Shown here in pieces: positions 6,408-9,645 of a DNA stretch of 9,645 bases (the first letter of the stretch is position 1; each line of letters opens with the position of its first letter). Below the pieces are notes generated by a model. That model worked only from the letters and a program-made list of their open reading frames with translations, was not told the DNA's origin and searched no databases. Source of the stretch: Desulfobacterales bacterium (lineage in GTDB: Bacteria; Desulfobacterota; Desulfobacteria; Desulfobacterales; C00003060); assembly GCA_030629475.1 (NCBI GenBank), contig DAOVOU010000048.1, positions 1 through 9,645 on the forward strand, in the 5' to 3' direction. Made by a program: the position numbers and the translations under genes.

Positions 6408-6473
6408 GTGCTCTCGGTGGCGGGTTACTTAGTTTCCATCCATTAAAAAGGTGGACTTTGCGGTATTTCCTTT

Positions 6474-6510
6474 GATTCCCCCCTTTTCAAAGGGGGGTTA
6501 GGGGGGATTT
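6474..6510. repeat. C-run/G-run palindromic repeat, copy 1
   Basis: CCCCCCTTTTCAAAGGGGGG (6478-6497) is a 9-bp-stem palindrome followed by a second G-run and ATTTT. Related copies lie at 8229-8264 (inverted) and 8303-8340. Its G-run sits just upstream of an alternative in-frame ATG (6513) for the ATPase gene. Confidence 0.8.
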
Positions 6511-6542
6511 TGATGGTTCCCCTAACTAGTGGATGCGCCCGA

Positions 6543-6578
6543 CTCAACGGGCTCAACGGGCCAAACCGACCAAACGGA
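6543..6578. repeat. 9-bp array, inverted relative to 6354-6407
   Basis: Units CTCAACGGG (6543-6551 and 6552-6560), CCAAACCGA (6561-6569) and CCAAACGGA (6570-6578) are reverse-complement relatives of the array at the SDR end. If the ATPase began at 6513, this array would encode an LNGLNGPNRPNG stretch. Confidence 0.75.
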
Positions 6579-6581
6579 CCC

Positions 6582-7274
6582 ATGCTACTCAAATGCAAGG
6601 ACATAACCTTCAAATACCCCAACACCGATACCTACGTCTTCAAGGATCTAACCTGTCGGGTATGCGGTCCTGGATTCCATGCCTTGTTCGGGCCTTCGGG
6701 TGTGGGGAAGACGACCCTTGCGAAGATGATGGCAAGGGAAATCAAGGGGTTTTCAGGTGAAATCACGGCTGAACAAATGAACAATATCCTTTATTCCTAT
6801 AACCTGGAAAGACTTCCCGGATGGTACAGCGTAGGAAACCACCTGGCGGAAGTGGCACCAAATTCCAACAAAAATAGAATCGACGATCTGGTCAGGTCTT
6901 TTGGCCTACAGGCATGTTTGGGCTCCGGATTTGCCCGGCTTTCCCTGGGACAGCAGAACCGCATCAATTTGACCCGTTACCTGCTGCAAGATTTCGATCT
7001 CCTGATCATGGACGAAAGTCTCGCCAATGTGGATGAAGTGACCAGACAGCAGATCATATTGAAGATTAAAGAGATGTTTCCCGGAAAGTGCTTTCTGTAT
7101 ATATCCCACAATGTGTTAGAGGTCTCTAAGTTCTGCACGCAGATCCTTGTTCTTCGCGGCCCGCACAAAACTCCTCAAGTCGTGTCCATCCCAGGTCAGG
7201 ACATTACAGGAAGACAAGCCTTGAAAAAGAAAGACCTTGAGCTAACCATGCTGGAGATCATGCATGCTTCATAG
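6582..7274 (+). CDS. ABC importer ATP-binding protein (NitT/TauT/SsuB-like)
   Basis: From ATG 6582 this is a 230-residue ATPase that would power the permease encoded next. Motifs: Walker A GPSGVGKTT (37-45), signature LSLGQ (120-124), Walker B FDLLIMDE with D144 and catalytic E145, and switch H176 in YISHN. The Q-loop position reads YNLERLPGW (73-81), so N74 stands where Gln is expected, and the D-loop is LANVDE rather than SALD. The rest of the Q-loop (LPGW, as in LLPW of the SsuB/TauB group) supports the nitrate/sulfonate/taurine/THI5 importer class. The start is chosen because MLLKCKDITFKYP is the usual N-terminus of the family, although no clear ribosome site precedes it. ATG 6513 or TTG 6510 would add 23-24 repeat-encoded residues. 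The 3' end overlaps the permease gene by 11 bp, a sign of translational coupling. Confidence 0.9.
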   Translation: MLLKCKDITFKYPNTDTYVFKDLTCRVCGPGFHALFGPSGVGKTTLAKMMAREIKGFSGEITAEQMNNILYSYNLERLPGWYSVGNHLAEVAPNSNKNRIDDLVRSFGLQACLGSGFARLSLGQQNRINLTRYLLQDFDLLIMDESLANVDEVTRQQIILKIKEMFPGKCFLYISHNVLEVSKFCTQILVLRGPHKTPQVVSIPGQDITGRQALKKKDLELTMLEIMHAS

Positions 7275-8010
7275 GCGCATCTACCAATTCGTGATCGTCT
7301 ATTTTCTAGGCCTGACCTTTTTGTTCCTGATAAAATATGTCCTGAACCTTTCCGATTATGTCATCCCCAGCCCCCAGGAGATATGGCGCACCATCCACCG
7401 TGTTTTTGCCAGATACCTTTTCGATGTGATGGATACACTTTCCGTTGCCATCATCGGCCATATCCTGTCCATCTGCCTGGCAACCATTGTCGGGATCATA
7501 GGCCGGCTGACCACATGGGTGGGATCATTTATCAAGGTGGCTGCTTACAACATTCAGGCATATCCCATCGTGGCGGTTGCACCCATCATTTTTATCCTTC
7601 TGGGGGATGGGCTCTCCTCCAGGCTCTTGATCGCCGCCATGATCTGTTATTTTCCCTTGCTGCTCTCTTTCATCGGCATCCTGTCCGAACCCGTAGGCCA
7701 CATTGAACATTTTTACGAAGTCACCAAGAGAATGAGTTGGCACTTGCAGGTAAAGATCCGTGCCTTTGAAAACATGAACAAACTCACCACGGTGATCGTA
7801 GGAAGTGCCACACTTGCCATCGTTGGCACCATCGTGGCCGAGTTTATTGCTGCCAGCGCCGGCATCGGATACAGCATACGCATAGCCCTTTACCAGAGCG
7901 ATCTTGCAAAAATCCTGATCGCTCTTTTTCTGATAGGGATATTCACCTCACTCTATCTGACCTGCTTGGAATGGTTAGGATACTTGACCCGGAAGAGATG
8001 GGAGATATAG
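7264..8010 (+). CDS. ABC importer permease (NitT/TauT/SsuC-like)
   Basis: A 248-residue inner-membrane protein with about six hydrophobic helices, roughly at residues 8-27, 60-80, 92-112, 118-140, 182-205 and 217-238. The sequence IPSPQEIWRTIHRVF after the first helix and AYPIVAVAPIIFILLGDG in the middle are typical of the BPD_transp_1 permeases of the SsuC/TauC/ThiX type. The cytoplasmic coupling loop lies at about residues 150-180 (EVTKRMSWHLQVKIRAFEN), where the EAA motif is expected. It is divergent: the conserved Gly and the later LP are not evident, which parallels the odd Q-loop of the ATPase. The ATG overlaps the end of the ATPase gene. The protein should form a homodimer with the ATPase and receive substrate from the lipoprotein encoded downstream. 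The substrate is unknown. Confidence 0.9.
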   Translation: MLHRRIYQFVIVYFLGLTFLFLIKYVLNLSDYVIPSPQEIWRTIHRVFARYLFDVMDTLSVAIIGHILSICLATIVGIIGRLTTWVGSFIKVAAYNIQAYPIVAVAPIIFILLGDGLSSRLLIAAMICYFPLLLSFIGILSEPVGHIEHFYEVTKRMSWHLQVKIRAFENMNKLTTVIVGSATLAIVGTIVAEFIAASAGIGYSIRIALYQSDLAKILIALFLIGIFTSLYLTCLEWLGYLTRKRWEI

Positions 8011-8017
8011 GATTTTC

Positions 8018-8038
8018 GATTGCGGATTGCGGATTGCG
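8018..8038. repeat. Three tandem copies of GATTGCG
   Basis: Three perfect 7-bp units start 8 bp after the permease stop codon and run into a partial fourth (GATTT). They open a gap of about 400 bp before the binding-protein gene that is otherwise filled with repeats. Confidence 0.85.
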
Positions 8039-8078
8039 GATTTAACAAAAACCACACTGACAATTGTATCCTATTGTC

Positions 8079-8106
8079 CGTCATTCCCGCGAAGGCAGGA
8101 ATCCAG
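8079..8106. repeat. REP-like palindrome (CGTCATTCCCGCG...GGAATCCAG)
   Basis: ATTCCCGC and GCAGGAAT (8083-8102) form an 8-bp stem with one mismatch around GAAG. The flanking CGTC and CCAG match a short intergenic palindrome that I recognise as frequent in many environmental proteobacterial genomes. Confidence 0.65.
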
Positions 8107-8228
8107 AAAATTTGTCTACCAGAGCATTCACCGCAATTTATTGAAGAAGATACTCACAATGGTCTAACCCATTAATAAATCAATACATTCTCAGAAATGC
8201 GGTACTGTTCCGCTAATACTTTGATAAC

Positions 8229-8264
8229 AAAATCCCCCTAAATCCCCCTTTAAAAAAGGGAGAC
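8229..8264. repeat. C-run/G-run palindromic repeat, copy 2 (inverted)
   Basis: Two CCCCC runs, each followed by TTTA or TAAA, then AAAAAAGGGAGAC. It reads as the reverse complement of the copies at 6474-6510 and 8303-8340 and is the most diverged of the three. Confidence 0.7.
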
Positions 8265-8302
8265 TTTCAAAAATTCCCAGAGGGCCATTTGCATACAACT
8301 CA

Positions 8303-8340
8303 ATTCCCCCCTTTTGTAAAGGGGGGTAGGGGGGATTTTA
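8303..8340. repeat. C-run/G-run palindromic repeat, copy 3
   Basis: ATTCCCCCCTTTTG is followed by TAAAGGGGGG, TAGGGGGG and ATTTTA. It has the same layout and orientation as the copy at 6474-6510 and is inverted relative to the copy 38 bp upstream. Confidence 0.8.
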
Positions 8341-8427
8341 ACATGAGCAATTATGGATAACACACGTCCAACAGAGGTAAAATGGTACCTTTCCCGAAAT
8401 CAAAGTATTAGCGGAAGAGCATGGGAA

Positions 8428-9594
8428 ATGCACCGATTAGAAAAATTTCAAATATTTTTGGCCAAGATTTTGGTGCGCAAGAAAATTCTGTGGCTTTGTC
8501 TTATAGCTGCGTCTATCTTAGCAGCGTTTTCCTCTGGCGGTTGTGGCAAGAAGGCTGACAAGGGCCTGGAAGAGGTGACTTATCGGCTGAAGTGGCTTTT
8601 TAACATCAGTGTGGTTGGTGATCTTTATACGGACGTGCATGGAATCTTTGCCGAGCAGGGACTTCGAGTAACTATCAAAGAAGGCGGCCCGGAGCGCGAC
8701 GCGATCAAGGAGTTAGAGCTTGACCACGCCCAGTTTGGTGTGGCGTCAGCCGATCAAGTCATCCGGGCTGTGTCCAAGGGCGCTCCCGTGGTGGTCATTG
8801 CCCAGCTTTTTCAGGCCAACCCCCTTCAATGGATCTACAGGCCAGAGAAAACCCGCATGGAGGGACCTGAGGACTTGAAAGGAAAGACGATTGGCATAAC
8901 CTATGGTGGCAATGATGAAACCATCATGCGGGCCCTCCTGTCAAAATACAAGATCATGAACAACGAGATAAGATTCTTTAGTGTCCGCTATGACTACACC
9001 CCTTTTTACCAGGGTGAAGTCGATCTTTGGCCCATTTACCAGAATGCCGAAGGGGTCGTCATTGGTGAAAAACTCCGCAAGGCAGGGGAAAAGGTCAGCT
9101 TTTTCAACCCTGATAAGTTCGGTATCCCCTTTGTCTCCAACTCGGTCATCACGACAGAGCGCATGTTGAAAGAACGCCCGGGGACAATTCGAGACTTCAT
9201 CAGTGCCCTGCTCCAGGGCTGGCGAGAGGCCCTTAATCCGGCAAACAAGGAAAAGGCTGTAGCCACTGTTCACCGGTTTGACAGGGATACGCCGATTAAG
9301 ATCATAAGGAAACAGCTTGCAGCCACAAGGATGCTGATGAAACCGTCACCGGCGACTGCAATAGGAAGGATTGATGTTGAGGCCTGGAAACAGACCGAGA
9401 GGATCATGCTGGAGCAAAAGCTGATTCCCGGCCCTGTGTCGGTAGAGAGGATTTTGAGGCCTTATTCAGGCTTCGTGAATCGGATGCCCGATGCCCGATC
9501 CCCGATGGCAAATGGCGGATACCAATTAGCGGTCGGCATAAAGTCGACCCTACATCCACGTAGGGGCGGCCCGCCCTGGCGCGACAGAAGATAG
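8428..9594 (+). CDS. NMT1/THI5-like ABC substrate-binding lipoprotein
   Basis: A 388-residue binding protein for the adjacent importer. The N-terminus has a basic start, a hydrophobic stretch (about 19-34) and a lipobox-like SSGGC with C39 as the lipid anchor; the -3 Ser is not ideal. The mature part has the NMT1/THI5 pattern: VTYRLKWLFN, GIFAEQGLRVTI, FGVASADQVIRA, DLKGKTIGITYGG and IRDFISALLQGWREAL. This family binds pyrimidine or riboflavin precursors, nitrate, sulfonates and similar compounds, so the ligand stays open. ATG 8428 is preferred. ATG 8353 would add 25 residues from a repeat-rich stretch (the 18-bp arm) and has no ribosome site, whereas GGAAGAG lies 9 bp before 8428. The protein should end near YSGFVNR; the last 37 residues or so are encoded by short repeats and look like read-through into intergenic DNA. 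Confidence 0.88.
   Translation: MHRLEKFQIFLAKILVRKKILWLCLIAASILAAFSSGGCGKKADKGLEEVTYRLKWLFNISVVGDLYTDVHGIFAEQGLRVTIKEGGPERDAIKELELDHAQFGVASADQVIRAVSKGAPVVVIAQLFQANPLQWIYRPEKTRMEGPEDLKGKTIGITYGGNDETIMRALLSKYKIMNNEIRFFSVRYDYTPFYQGEVDLWPIYQNAEGVVIGEKLRKAGEKVSFFNPDKFGIPFVSNSVITTERMLKERPGTIRDFISALLQGWREALNPANKEKAVATVHRFDRDTPIKIIRKQLAATRMLMKPSPATAIGRIDVEAWKQTERIMLEQKLIPGPVSVERILRPYSGFVNRMPDARSPMANGGYQLAVGIKSTLHPRRGGPPWRDRR
9483..9510. repeat. 7-bp tandem repeat (GATGCCC) inside the 3' end of the binding-protein gene
   Basis: GATGCCC, GATGCCC, GATCCCC and GATGGCA follow one another from 9483. They encode MPDARSPMA, which is not part of the NMT1 fold. The unit resembles the GATTGCG array at 8018-8038 in length and style. 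Confidence 0.7.
9548..9565. repeat. Short palindrome CCCTAC-N6-GTAGGG near the gene end
   Basis: A 6-bp perfect stem with a 6-nt loop, followed by GGGCGGCCCGCCC. It lies inside the last codons of the binding-protein frame. No T-run follows, so it is more likely an extragenic repeat than a terminator. The last 51 bases of the window (9595-9645) show only GC-rich sequence and no gene. Confidence 0.55.
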
Positions 9595-9645
9595 AGAATG
9601 CCCCGGAGAGAAAAACCCGGTCTGGGCCAGGGGTTTATCCCGCCC

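Larger units (their letters stand above)
8208..8416. repeat. 209-bp block with 18-bp perfect terminal inverted repeats
   Basis: The arm at 8208-8225 (TTCCGCTAATACTTTGAT) is exactly repeated in inverted form at 8399-8416. Inside lie two inverted copies of the C-run/G-run palindrome, so the block is a nest of inverted repeats. The right arm falls within the longest possible N-terminus of the binding-protein gene, 12 bp before its preferred start. Confidence 0.65.

Noticed and set aside
6510..6581. Longer ATPase starting at TTG 6510 or ATG 6513
   Set aside because: The added residues are encoded by 9-bp repeats and lie before a normal family N-terminus. The upstream G-run is a repeat, though it could act as a weak ribosome site, so this is not fully excluded.
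8011..8352. Riboswitch (for example TPP) upstream of a THI5-like binding protein
   Set aside because: I looked for conserved TPP-type cores such as CTGAGA and saw none; the gap is accounted for by repeats.
8353..8427. Extra N-terminal 25 residues of the binding protein from ATG 8353
   Set aside because: They cover an inverted-repeat arm, have no ribosome-binding site, and precede a better start with a normal signal peptide.

Overview
The window looks like a stretch of an anaerobic Desulfobacterota ('Deltaproteobacteria') chromosome, possibly from a metagenome. The evidence is a truncated radical SAM/SPASM protein of the alternative (siroheme-dependent) heme pathway, a PAS histidine kinase whose N-terminus (MAQKPTYEELEKRV) is a form common in that phylum, and several families of short palindromic and tandem repeats in the intergenic DNA. 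The organism assignment is inference; no rRNA or tRNA gene was seen.

Layout. Positions 1-385 hold the 3' end of an AhbD-like heme synthase, followed by a two-CBS plus ACT-like regulator (476-1084, +). A minus-strand group runs from 3909 down to 1070: a broken TauE/SafE-type permease, a soluble PAS histidine kinase and a PfkB-family sugar kinase. The sugar kinase converges on the CBS gene and overlaps it by 15 bp. Positions 3910-4387 are repeat-rich intergenic DNA. The plus-strand half (4388-9594) carries a YkgJ-family cysteine-cluster protein, an unusual short-chain dehydrogenase (SDR) and the three parts of a NitT/TauT/THI5-type ABC importer: ATPase, permease and lipoprotein substrate-binding protein. 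The ATPase and permease overlap by 11 bp. The binding protein is separated from them by about 400 bp of repeats. The import substrate cannot be read from the sequence.

The most striking content is the repeats and how they enter genes. A 66-bp imperfect palindrome (22 codons) occurs three times. Two copies are nested, one inside the other, and sit exactly in frame inside the YkgJ-family gene, adding 44 residues with no stop codon. The third lies within a 285-bp element with 40-bp terminal inverted repeats. The left end of that element supplies the last 17 codons of the same gene, and its right end stops just before the ribosome-binding site of the SDR gene. The SDR C-terminus and the sequence just upstream of the ATPase start are made of inverted arrays of one 9-bp repeat. 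The binding protein has a repeat-derived C-terminal tail, and its longest possible N-terminus overlaps an inverted-repeat arm. This resembles the palindromic elements of Rickettsia that insert in frame into genes, and is the observation most worth following up.
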